DNA of 37,224 nt, taken from the NCBI GenBank assembly GCA_025459125.1, contig JALORE010000040.1:1-37224 (forward strand). The letters run 5' to 3'. A model generated the notes under the pieces. The model worked only from the letters and a program-made list of their open reading frames with translations, was not told where the DNA came from and did no database searches. This DNA is from Planctomycetota bacterium. Lineage in GTDB: Bacteria > Planctomycetota > Phycisphaerae > Sedimentisphaerales > Anaerobacaceae. Shown piece after piece: positions 6,513-14,409 of this stretch (its first letter is position 1; each line of letters begins with the position of its first letter). The position numbers were made by a program, and so were the translations under genes.

Positions 6513-8579
6513 TTACTTGGCCCCGATAATGATCACGCAATCGTCGCAATCATCCTTGGCAGCCGGTTTGAAGCAGGCTTCGAGGCTCACACCCGCGAAG
6601 GCCTGGTAGCCGCGCACGAGGATGTACCACGTCGCGGCGGCGGGATTCTGGATTTCCACCATCTCGTCGTTCCCGTGGAGGCTGGGATGATAATCCCAGC
6701 TCTTGGCGCTCGGCTTCTCGCCCTTCTTGACATAGAGGTCGGCGTCGCCGGTGCCCCCGGACATCTGGATCTTGAGATGATCCTGGCCCGCGGGGACCTC
6801 GACCTTGAAGAACCACTCGCTGTCCACGGCGCCCGACAGGCCCAGGGCCTTGGTCTCCTCGGCCGGCACGGGTCCGTGGGTCGCCTTCAGCGTGACGCCC
6901 GTGTAGGCCATGTAGGCACGAATCATCACGTAGTACGTTCCGGCCTTGGGATCGTCGATCGTGACCGTTTCGTTGTTGCCGATCACGAACGGGCGGTAAT
7001 CCCAGTCCTGCTTGGTCGGCTTGGCGCCGAGGCGGACGTAGAGATCGGCATCGCCCGTGCCGCCGGACATCGCGAATTCGAGCTTCGTCTGGCCGGTGGG
7101 GATCTCGATCTTGAAGAACGTCTGGCTGGCGATAGCGCCGGCCAGGTCCGGAACCGGCACACCGTTGAGCAGGATGGGGATGCCCTCGCCGGCGACGCCG
7201 TCGAACGTGGCCACGAGAGTCACGCCGGAGAACGCCTGATAGCCGCGGACCAAGATGAACCAGGTGCCCGCGGGCGACTTCGAGATCGTCACCTGCTCAT
7301 TGCTGCCCGTGAGGTAGGGTCGGTAATCGTATTGGGAAGTCGTCGGCAACATCCCCTTGCGGACGTACAGATCGGCATCGCCGCTGCCGCCGGACATCTT
7401 GATCTCCAGCGACTTGACGCTGTCCGGCACTTCGATGCTGAAGAACTGCTCGCTGCCCGCCTTGCCAGCCAGGTTGGGGACGGGAACACCGGCGGTCAGT
7501 CGCGTGACTTTCTCATCCGGCTGATCGGGTTTGTCCGAACGGTAGTAATTCGCTTCGAGGGTGACACCGCTGTAGGACGAATCGGCCACCAGCAGGACAT
7601 ACCAGTTGCCGCTGCGCGGGCTGCCGATGTTGATGCTCTCATTGTTCCCGGAGTCGCTCGGCCGGTAGTCGTAGTTGGACGTGGTGGGCACGGCGCCTCT
7701 CTTGATGTACATGTCGCAGTCGCCGGTGCCGCCGAAGATCGCGAACTCGAGGCCGTCCTGGTCCCGGGGGACGTAGATCACGAACGTGCTTTCACCACCC
7801 GCCGTGTCGGACAGGCCGGTGATCGGGACCTCATCCTCGAGCGTCGTCGCCGACGCGCTGCCGCTGCCGTAGGTGGCGCGGAGGGTCACATGCTGGTAGT
7901 GCGACGAGGCGTGGAGCACAATATACCAAGTCCCGGCCTCGGGGTCGGTGATGGAGACCGACTCGTTGGTGCCGCCGCCGAAGGAGCGGTCATCGAAATC
8001 GAACAAGCTCGGCGCGGACCCGCGTTTGACCGTGAGGTCCAGATTACCGAAGCCGCCCCAGGTCCTGACCTCCAGCTCGCTCTGGCCGGCCGGGACATCA
8101 ATGGCGAAGAGCTTCTCGGTGTACTTGCCGCCGGAGATGTCATCCTCGGGCACGCCGTTGGTCAGCATCGTCGGCGAGGCGTCCTCGTAGTCCGCCACGA
8201 GGGTCACGCCGGTATAGGCAGCGCGGGCCCGCAGCATGATGTACCAGTTGCCGCTGGCGGGGTCGTCTATGACCACGGTTTCGTTATTGCCGAAGAGGTA
8301 CGGCCGGTAATCATAGCCCGTGAAGGTAGGCGGACCGTCGCGCCGGACATAGAGGTCGCAGTCGCCGGTCCCGCCGGAGATGCTGATTTCCAGCTCGCCC
8401 TGGCCGGGCGGCACCACGATCCGGTAGTCCACTTCGCTGCCGGTCGCACCTGCCAAGCCGCCCACCGGCACGCCGTCCGTGAGATCGATCGGACCATCGC
8501 TGTAACCGATCGAGGCGAGCGCCAGGACGGCTACCGCGAACACGAAACCCTTCGCGTGCATCCTCATTCCTCTTCCCAT
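6513..8579 (-). CDS. Secreted protein made of six PPC domains
   Basis: A 688-aa protein with an N-terminal signal peptide (hydrophobic core FVFAVAVLALASIGYS, residues 12-27). Six tandem bacterial pre-peptidase C-terminal (PPC) domains of about 105 residues follow. Each carries the same landmarks: GVP.. then L.G, a FxIxVP strand, SGGTGDxDLYV, a YDYRP-type segment, GNNExVxI and AGTWYILVRAYxxYxGVTL. The protein ends in an Asp/Cys-rich tail (DDCDDC). PPC domains normally flank secreted peptidases; here there is no catalytic domain, so a surface, adhesion or stabilising role is inferred. The first ATG (8579) has an AGAGGGG-like site upstream; starts at 8567 or 8561 are also possible. A promoter candidate lies about 240 nt upstream. 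Confidence 0.88.
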   Translation of the reverse strand: MGRGMRMHAKGFVFAVAVLALASIGYSDGPIDLTDGVPVGGLAGATGSEVDYRIVVPPGQGELEISISGGTGDCDLYVRRDGPPTFTGYDYRPYLFGNNETVVIDDPASGNWYIMLRARAAYTGVTLVADYEDASPTMLTNGVPEDDISGGKYTEKLFAIDVPAGQSELEVRTWGGFGNLDLTVKRGSAPSLFDFDDRSFGGGTNESVSITDPEAGTWYIVLHASSHYQHVTLRATYGSGSASATTLEDEVPITGLSDTAGGESTFVIYVPRDQDGLEFAIFGGTGDCDMYIKRGAVPTTSNYDYRPSDSGNNESINIGSPRSGNWYVLLVADSSYSGVTLEANYYRSDKPDQPDEKVTRLTAGVPVPNLAGKAGSEQFFSIEVPDSVKSLEIKMSGGSGDADLYVRKGMLPTTSQYDYRPYLTGSNEQVTISKSPAGTWFILVRGYQAFSGVTLVATFDGVAGEGIPILLNGVPVPDLAGAIASQTFFKIEIPTGQTKLEFAMSGGTGDADLYVRLGAKPTKQDWDYRPFVIGNNETVTIDDPKAGTYYVMIRAYMAYTGVTLKATHGPVPAEETKALGLSGAVDSEWFFKVEVPAGQDHLKIQMSGGTGDADLYVKKGEKPSAKSWDYHPSLHGNDEMVEIQNPAAATWYILVRGYQAFAGVSLEACFKPAAKDDCDDCVIIIGAK

Positions 8580-8815
8580 ATCCTACCCCTCTTTTCTCGT
8601 ATTGCCTGAACCCCTGATTGCCACTCGAACGCGGATGAATGCCTCCAGCGCACGCTGCAGGCCGTCGAGTTAACATCGGCTTTTCCATCTCTCCACTTCG
8701 GCACAAATGGGCCCTGTGTCCACGTCGGGCCAAGCCGCTTGCATGAAGTCACTACCCCCTGCTCCCGGAGCACCGCGAATTCGTCGGATCTTGCGGGCGA
8801 TCCGTCAGGAATAAT

Positions 8816-8844
8816 AGCCTACCATCACACAATGGCCATGTCAA
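8816..8844 (-). promoter_or_regulatory. Sigma70-type promoter candidate for the PPC-repeat gene
   Basis: On the minus strand a perfect TTGACA (8844-8839) is followed after 17 nt by TAGGCT (8821-8816), a weak -10. A TATTAT sequence lies a few bases further on. The leader would be about 230 nt. Confidence 0.45.
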
Positions 8845-8987
8845 GAAATTACCCACTTTATCTCTTTTGCGCCAATTATACGGACCTACCTCCTGGAGGA
8901 AAAATCTTTCGCGTTTTTCTTGCCTGGGGGCACAAGTTTTTTCCATATTTCTCATCAACATCACATCGTGCGGCTCGCCCTTAGTCG

Positions 8988-9060
8988 GGGGTGCTGTTAG
9001 GAAGGCCCCCCGCGCTTCGGAAAGCGCGGCAGAATCCAGAACAGCACCCCTCTTTTCTTT
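8988..9060 (+). terminator. 11-bp closed hairpin with inner stem and T-rich tail
   Basis: GGGGTGCTGTT (8988-8998) pairs exactly with AACAGCACCCC (9040-9050). Inside is a second perfect stem, CGCGCTT/AAGCGCG (9011-9017 and 9022-9028). TCTTTTCTTT follows directly, as in an intrinsic terminator for plus-strand RNA. No plus-strand protein gene lies upstream, so this may be the end of a small RNA. The overall shape resembles the element at 14094. Confidence 0.6.
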
Positions 9061-9481
9061 CCGACTTGCGTCACCCGGTCGGATACAAAGGCAGTGCCAT
9101 CTCGGGCGGAAAACGTATCGTCCCATAAGCACAGATTCTGACGACTTTTCGAGGCACCTGGGCCACGATCTCCGCCAGAGATTTCCGTAACTTGTTTTAT
9201 TTCCGTCGGTTACAGTTCTGACACCGGGGGCGACGACGATTCTCCGGCTTGGCTCAATTCCGGGGAACATCCTGAACAGGGGGACGAACAGGAGTGGCAT
9301 AGGTTAGCGCGCAGGTGCGGGCCTTGAACGAGACCTTGCCGGCGATTGTGGGTCTCGTGGCGTTTGCCCTGCTGCTGAACCTGTGGGCTTTGTGACGGGA
9401 ACGCCGGACACGGGCCCTGACCACTCCCGACTCCGCCGGCAGCTGGAGCGTCGAGGCCTCAGAACGCGCAGGAAGACGCGT

Positions 9482-9500
9482 CGCGGACATCTTGTCCGCG
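9482..9500. repeat. 8-bp GCGGACA palindrome
   Basis: CGCGGACA and TGTCCGCG form a perfect stem around the 3-nt loop TCT. It lies downstream of the minus-strand cupin gene. It has no T-tract and looks like a small dispersed palindrome. Confidence 0.55.
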
Positions 9501-9594
9501 CGTTGCCGTGCCCGTCTCGGCCGCGGGAAGGCGAGGTCAAGAGGGCCTCGTCACGCGCGGGCGCTGGCGCACGCGACACAACAGACGGCGGTTC

Positions 9595-9948
9595 TCATCC
9601 ACGTTCTCCGTGGGGCTGGGCCTCAGGCGGCAGATAGTCCTCCCGCACGGGTGAGAAGACCTCCACCGCAACGGAGTCTTTGAGAATCTGCGCCCCGTGC
9701 GGTACGCCGCCAAGGATGCACCAACTGTCGCCCGGGCGGACCTCGTGCTCCGCGGTCCCGATCCGCAGGCGGATACATCCTGCGACGAGATAGCCGGTCT
9801 GTTCGTGCGGATGGGCGTGCACCGGCAGCGTACTGCCCTGCTCCAGCAGAAACTCGGTCATGAGTGTCCGCGCGCCGTAGCAGATCGTCTTGGTCCGGAT
9901 TCCCGGCAGCGCCTGCCGGTAGCCTTCGGCATTGTGCTTTTCAAACAT
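9595..9948 (-). CDS. Small single-domain cupin protein
   Basis: A 117-aa cytoplasmic protein (no signal peptide). The first cupin motif is visible as LPVHAHPHEQTGYLVAG (His/His/Gln/Glu-type metal site), and the second as GDSWCILGGVPHGAQIL with its His ligand. A glycine-rich turn separates them. Small cupins of this kind bind a metal and act as isomerases, oxygenases or sensors of small molecules; the substrate cannot be told. The gene begins 57 nt after the stop of the FG-GAP gene on the same strand, so the two may share a transcript. Confidence 0.85.
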   Translation of the reverse strand: MFEKHNAEGYRQALPGIRTKTICYGARTLMTEFLLEQGSTLPVHAHPHEQTGYLVAGCIRLRIGTAEHEVRPGDSWCILGGVPHGAQILKDSVAVEVFSPVREDYLPPEAQPHGERG

Positions 9949-10005
9949 GTCCCGATGGTAGCCAACGATGGTCGCCTTGGCAACCGTGGCCTCCGCCGGG
10001 CCGGC

Positions 10006-13000
10006 TCAGGGGGCTGGGTATTTCTGGAGCAGGAGTTGCGCCCGGGAGCCGCCGGCGAGCTTGCCGACCCCGCAGACCAGATCCGTCTCCTGGAGATACC
10101 ATCGTCCGACCGGTCGGGCGTTGGGAACGAGGTCCACACAATTCAGGGCGCTGCCGGCCAGCGTCAGGATACCCATGCCCCAGGGACTGGAAATGAGGAT
10201 GTCTGCGGTGCCGTTACCGTCGAAATCGCCGGTGCCCTCGATGACGTTGTCACGGGCATTGAAGAGCCACCCGCCCATCCAGGCGCCGGTGGTCTTGGAG
10301 ACGACGGTCGCCAGCGTGGAACCCTGGACCTTGAGAATGCCCAGGGCCGCAGCGTCGGAGATCAGAATATCCGCGACACCGTCGCCGTCGAAGTCATCGA
10401 TGCCTTGAAAGGCATCGTCGGCATCGTGTCGCCAGCCGCCAAACACGGTGCCCCGCGGCTGGGCGACCAGGGCTGTGAGCGTCGAACCTTGCAGCTTGAG
10501 GATGCCGAGGCCTGCCGGTCCGGAGACGAGGATGTCGTCGCTGCCGTTGCCATCGAAGTCACCAAGGCCCTGGATCACGGTGTCCCCGTCGTACGTCCAG
10601 CGGCCGAACGCGGTGCCCCGGGGCCTGACAACGAGGGCGCCCAGGGTCGAGCCCTGAACCTTGAGAATGCCGATCCCCCAGGGGCTCGAAATCAGGATGT
10701 CGTCGGCACCATTGCCATCGAGGTCCCCCAGACCGGCGAAGACGTTGTCGTCGGGATTGAAGAGCCAGCCGTCGAACGAAGTGCCCTTGGCCTTGGCAAC
10801 AAGGGAGGTGAGTGTCGAGCCGCTCAGGGTCAGGATCCCGAGGCCCCAGGAGCTGGACACCAGGAGATCCGCTTTGCCGTCGCCGTTGAAGTCGCCGACG
10901 CCCCGGATGTGGTCCGTGGACTTATACGACCAGCCGCCGAAGGAAGTCCCCGCCGGCTTGGCGACGAGGGCCTTCCAGACGGTCCCATCATGGCCCACGA
11001 TGCCGAGGCCCCAGGTGCTGGTCAGGATGATGTCGTCCCGGCCGTCACCGTCGAAATCCCCGATCCCTCTGACCGCGTTGAGAACGGAGGAGAAATCCCA
11101 GCCGCCGATCCAGGCCTCGTTCGGATGAATCGCCTGATCGGCCAGTCTTGCTCCGTCCAGACCGAGAAGACCCAAGCCATTGCGGTAACGAAGACGCACC
11201 GTCCAATCGCCCAGGATACTCCAGGTGTAGCAGCGCTTGTTGTCCGCCACCATGGTCGCCAATGCCGGGTCCTTGGCCTCCTCATCGAAGTACGCCCGCC
11301 AGCCGGAGCCAAAATGGGAACGTGCGGTTGCCCCCAGAGCCTCGGAAAACCCCCGGGGCGCATCGTAGAAGACCTTGGCCCGGGCGCAGAGCGCGACGCC
11401 GTTGAGGTAGAACAGCACACCTTCGGCATTCTGGAAGGTGCCGTAGTCGCCGTGGCTATAGGACAAAGTATCGGCGCCCCCCGGGCTGTTCACCTGGCAG
11501 CCATTGTGGAGGTAGAGCCGGCCGCCGGCGCCGGCGAGAATCCCGTTCTCCCACAGGGTCCGGTGGAGATAGAGATCGGCGGTGCCCCCCTGGTCCACGA
11601 GACTGGGTTGGTAGGCATTGGTCGCTCCCTGCTTCTTCCATCGCCACGGATGACCGCCGACGGCAACCTCCAGGTCGGCCGTGGCGTAGTTGTTCCCAAA
11701 CGCCGAGTTCCAGGGATTGGAATGCGCCGTGATGCCCCGATAGCAGGCCGCCTGGGTCAGCCAGTTCACATAGTCCAGCAGCGAGGCGTTCTCCACCACG
11801 AGCGGCGTGCCGAAGGCGGAGGAAGCCTTCTGGAGCATAGCGCTCAGGCCGGCGGCCGACAAGTCTTTGCCGATCGCGGCGGTCCGAAAGGGCAGATGGG
11901 AGTCGCCGCCGATCCGGTAGGCGTGATTGCGGTCGAGATAATCGCCGAGGATGCGCCGCTCCAGGGCGCTGTCCCGATGCCAGAAGGCCCCGATGCTCAG
12001 GTCGAGCGGCGCCGTGCTTTGCACCATCTGCGGCTTGCCGCCGGCGTCGAGGAAATGCCGGCCGGAAACGTCGGTAAATGCCGGGTCCGGATGGACGGCT
12101 ATGTGCAGAGGGTTGATCCTCGATATGAAGATCTCCGGACGCGCCACCGGGTTGATCGACTTGCGGTCGGAAAGGTTCATCTCCGGGTGAAGCTGGCCGG
12201 TGAAGATTCTCAGTTTCAGCGTCGGACCTTCCTGCCAGGCGACGTAATTGTCGTCCCGGATCCAGAAGAAGTCCTGGAAGGAGAGACTCGTCCGGGTGTA
12301 CTGGGGGCAGGTCAGGGTCGCCCCGTCGAAGTACCAGGAGACCAGCGGGGACGCATCGGGCTTGGCCACAATGGATTCCAGACTCAGAGGGCCTTTTTCG
12401 TAAATTTCGTGCCAGTTGCCGTCCAGGTCCGCCAGCACGAGATCGGCGCGCTCCGCGACGATCTCCGGGACCATGCGCAGAAACTCCGTACCTCCCGGGA
12501 AGTGAACGGCTCCAATGTCGATTCCTTCCGGCCCGGCCGTCTGCTTCCACAACCAGCGACGAACCAGCATGGGCTCCGGGAACGAGCCGACCAGAATGAC
12601 TCCCTGGAAATTCCGGTACGCCGCCTGTACGCCCTGGAAGAACGCCCGCAGGGCCAGTACCGTGCGTCCGTCCTGATGCTGGCTCCCGGCGTACACCTCG
12701 GCCTCCAGGACGCGGACCACGTAGCCTTCCGCCTCCAGATCCCCCCGGAGGCGGTGCATCTGGTACGTCAAGCCGCTCCCGCGTGGGACCACTCCCGTAG
12801 CCACCAACAGCCGCGGCCGGACCATTACCAGCACCAGGCGGGCATCGGCGGGGATGGTCGCGGAGGCGCTCTCGAAAGACGTCAATCCGAGGCGGCTGAT
12901 CTCGCGGATGCCATCGGCGTTGATGTCACAGGGAGAGAATCGATCCAATACCCCTTGAAAGACGCTGTCGGCCCGGCAGACCTCCGGCCCGGCAGAGACC

Positions 13001-13077
13001 AGGAGACCCAGGACCAGGACTCCCGACAGGATGGCGGCGCCGCAATTCGATGGCAGTCCCCGTATGGTCGCGTTCAT
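10006..13077 (-). CDS. Large secreted protein: probable caspase-fold (C25-like) peptidase with six FG-GAP repeats
   Basis: A 1023-aa protein with a signal peptide (hydrophobic core AAILSGVLVLGLLVSA, residues 14-29). A short DINADG calcium-loop-like segment lies at 51-56. Residues about 80-630 look like a gingipain-type clan CD domain: LVLVMV and GVILVGSF strands, GITAHSNPW with candidate catalytic His452, LYLHNGCQV with candidate Cys527, and the ILGDWTVRLR motif (621-630) that resembles the GDP/GDPxLRL end of C25 peptidases. Six FG-GAP/VCBS-type repeats follow from about 671, each with a Ca2+ loop such as GDFDGDGRDD or GDLDGNGADD and a WGLGIL segment. This suggests an extracellular beta-propeller. 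The FG-GAP call is firm; the peptidase call is an inference from short motifs. Confidence 0.8.
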   Translation of the reverse strand: MNATIRGLPSNCGAAILSGVLVLGLLVSAGPEVCRADSVFQGVLDRFSPCDINADGIREISRLGLTSFESASATIPADARLVLVMVRPRLLVATGVVPRGSGLTYQMHRLRGDLEAEGYVVRVLEAEVYAGSQHQDGRTVLALRAFFQGVQAAYRNFQGVILVGSFPEPMLVRRWLWKQTAGPEGIDIGAVHFPGGTEFLRMVPEIVAERADLVLADLDGNWHEIYEKGPLSLESIVAKPDASPLVSWYFDGATLTCPQYTRTSLSFQDFFWIRDDNYVAWQEGPTLKLRIFTGQLHPEMNLSDRKSINPVARPEIFISRINPLHIAVHPDPAFTDVSGRHFLDAGGKPQMVQSTAPLDLSIGAFWHRDSALERRILGDYLDRNHAYRIGGDSHLPFRTAAIGKDLSAAGLSAMLQKASSAFGTPLVVENASLLDYVNWLTQAACYRGITAHSNPWNSAFGNNYATADLEVAVGGHPWRWKKQGATNAYQPSLVDQGGTADLYLHRTLWENGILAGAGGRLYLHNGCQVNSPGGADTLSYSHGDYGTFQNAEGVLFYLNGVALCARAKVFYDAPRGFSEALGATARSHFGSGWRAYFDEEAKDPALATMVADNKRCYTWSILGDWTVRLRYRNGLGLLGLDGARLADQAIHPNEAWIGGWDFSSVLNAVRGIGDFDGDGRDDIILTSTWGLGIVGHDGTVWKALVAKPAGTSFGGWSYKSTDHIRGVGDFNGDGKADLLVSSSWGLGILTLSGSTLTSLVAKAKGTSFDGWLFNPDDNVFAGLGDLDGNGADDILISSPWGIGILKVQGSTLGALVVRPRGTAFGRWTYDGDTVIQGLGDFDGNGSDDILVSGPAGLGILKLQGSTLTALVAQPRGTVFGGWRHDADDAFQGIDDFDGDGVADILISDAAALGILKVQGSTLATVVSKTTGAWMGGWLFNARDNVIEGTGDFDGNGTADILISSPWGMGILTLAGSALNCVDLVPNARPVGRWYLQETDLVCGVGKLAGGSRAQLLLQKYPAP

Positions 13078-13220
13078 CGGATGATCCTCCCCTCGCGCTG
13101 TTCAGTTTTCGCCCCTTCGGTCCGGGGTGGCACAGAGCGACGTGGCCCGTTCCTCGGCACATGCCGCCAGACTCTCCGCCAACCATCCGGCACGGCACAA
13201 CCACGATAATACCGGACGCG

Positions 13221-13250
13221 ATTATCACATATCCGTCCCCGGATTGTCAA
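13221..13250 (-). promoter_or_regulatory. Sigma70-type promoter for the FG-GAP gene
   Basis: On the minus strand TTGACA (13250-13245) is followed after 18 nt by GATAAT (13226-13221). The predicted transcript starts about 135 nt before the ATG at 13077. Confidence 0.6.
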
Positions 13251-13571
13251 CTGCGCATTGGCCCTGCCCAGCAAAGGCCCTGGTAAACCGGCAGTTCCTC
13301 GGAATCCTCGCTCGACCGCCGCGATCGCTTCGGTCTTACCGCGTGCTCCGATCCGCAATCTGTGCTGTAACTCTCTCGTTGTTAAGTCTTCCCGCTTCGC
13401 AACCATGATCCAACACAACAACCCCTCGCAAGAATCACGCGAGACCATCGGCCGTGGTTTGTCGTTGCCCTCCCCATTCTTCTCCCCACCGTCGATCCCC
13501 GTCCCCGGTGCTCTTGCGCCGGGCTGCCCTCGAACGTAGGGTAGAAGCCCGCAAAAACCCGCAGGCGTGGA

Positions 13572-13604
13572 TGGCATCGTTAGGGCCGAAGGCCTTGGCG
13601 ATGG
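13572..13604. repeat. 33-nt palindromic repeat, intergenic copy
   Basis: The element starts TGGCATCGTTAGGGCCGAAG and ends GGCCTTGGCGATGG. It matches 32461-32493, inside the sigma-factor gene, at 30 of 33 positions. The arms CATCGT...GGCC and GGCC...CGATG fold on each other imperfectly. A related segment, CCTTGACGATGCCACCCGGG, lies at 13680-13699 and matches 32455-32474 (inverted) at 20 of 20 positions. Confidence 0.8.
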
Positions 13605-13679
13605 TCGTACGCACGCTCAATCCTACCATCGCCAAGCTGCGTATGGGGACCCGAAACGCGATTCATGGCGTTTGGGACC

Positions 13680-13699
13680 CCTTGACGATGCCACCCGGG
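13680..13699. repeat. 20-nt exact match to a segment of the sigma-factor gene
   Basis: CCTTGACGATGCCACCCGGG is the exact reverse complement of 32455-32474. With the copy at 13572-13604 it suggests that 13572-13699 contains both halves of a dispersed element, separated by about 75 nt. Confidence 0.75.
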
Positions 13700-13872
13700 C
13701 GATTCTGAGCCTCTCGCACACCCTCCTGAGGGCAGGTGTGCTGATCTGGCTCCGCAGACGGAGCACCGCACGCTAGCATAGGGCCGTGCGGGACTAACCA
13801 GGATTGGGACCGCGCGCGGACGGCTCGGGCCCTGTGTTTCCCCTGGGGGATTCTGCGGCAGTGGAAAAGGGT

Positions 13873-13910
13873 AGGGTCCGGGGAAACCTCTGAAGTGAAC
13901 ACCGGACCCT
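13873..13910. repeat. 9-bp hairpin
   Basis: AGGGTCCGG (13873-13881) pairs with CCGGACCCT (13902-13910) around a 20-nt loop. There is no T-tract. Confidence 0.5.
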
Positions 13911-14093
13911 GCGTAGCGTCGCATCGTCTCCCTTGGCACATCGACTGCCGGTGCCGGAAACTTGGAGGCAATCTCGAAGAAAGCCCAAGAAAACCTCAAA
14001 AATACGTAGTTTGCACAATAGAATCGCAAGGCTTCTTCTGCCATACTTGATTGCTGCGGATTGGATACTCAGGATGTACACATCACGGATGAT

Positions 14094-14166
14094 GGGGCGC
14101 CACTGGCGATTGGTCCCCTAGGGGGCCTATGGGAACACCTTTCCGGAGTGGCGCCCCGATTTTTTG
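14094..14166 (+). terminator. 11-bp closed hairpin with T-tract
   Basis: GGGGCGCCACT (14094-14104) pairs exactly with AGTGGCGCCCC (14147-14157), enclosing 42 nt that include the CCCCTAGGGG palindrome. GATTTTTTG follows at once. It is a good intrinsic-terminator shape for plus-strand RNA, but there is no protein gene upstream on that strand. Stem length, enclosed length and T-rich tail closely resemble the element at 8988. Confidence 0.6.
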
Positions 14167-14409
14167 TACGGATCGGCCGGGCGGATTTGTCGGCACGACT
14201 CTGCCACCACGCCATGCCGGACCCGAGCAGTCCAGCGCCAATAGTTCCAGCACTCTTCAAGTCACGATGCAGGGGAAGAGTCCCGACCGCAACTGGCTGG
14301 ATTTGACCGGCGGAGAGAAGGAGGGTATTCTGTCCTGGGCTTCGGCAAGGGCCGGCGCGCGTTGAAGTCAGGATAGAAGAGGCCGATGGGCCGGTAAGGG
14401 GTGTGCGGC

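Larger units (their letters stand above)
8580..9594. other. Gene-free stretch upstream of the PPC-repeat gene
   Basis: I see no conserved protein in about 1 kb. The stretch around 8820-8960 is markedly more AT-rich than its surroundings. It holds a minus-strand promoter candidate (8816-8844), a plus-strand hairpin with T-rich tail (8988-9060), and a GCGGACA palindrome (9482-9500). A 26-codon ORF at 9315-9395 is discussed under rejected items. Confidence 0.6.
13251..14409. other. Gene-free, palindrome-rich stretch
   Basis: I see no supported gene. ORFs on both strands lack domain-like composition. The stretch holds a 33-nt palindrome (13572-13604) and its partner segment (13680-13699), a GCTCCG/CGGAGC stem (13749-13764), a 9-bp stem (13873-13910) and a strong hairpin with a T-tract (14094-14166). 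The start site of the heparinase-like gene lies at the far end. Confidence 0.6.

Noticed and set aside
9315..9395. 26-codon ORF encoding one hydrophobic helix (GTG start, LPAIVGLVAFALLLNLW)
   Set aside because: It lacks a ribosome-binding site and any known small-protein match, and sits in otherwise gene-free DNA. It could be real but cannot be supported.
9697..13209. 1170-codon open frame antisense to the FG-GAP gene
   Set aside because: It mirrors a well-supported secreted protein on the other strand, has no domain motifs, and its composition (Gly/Ala/Asp/Arg/Val) is that of a GC-rich antisense shadow. The same applies to the long antisense frames over rtcB, purF, purM and the lyase.
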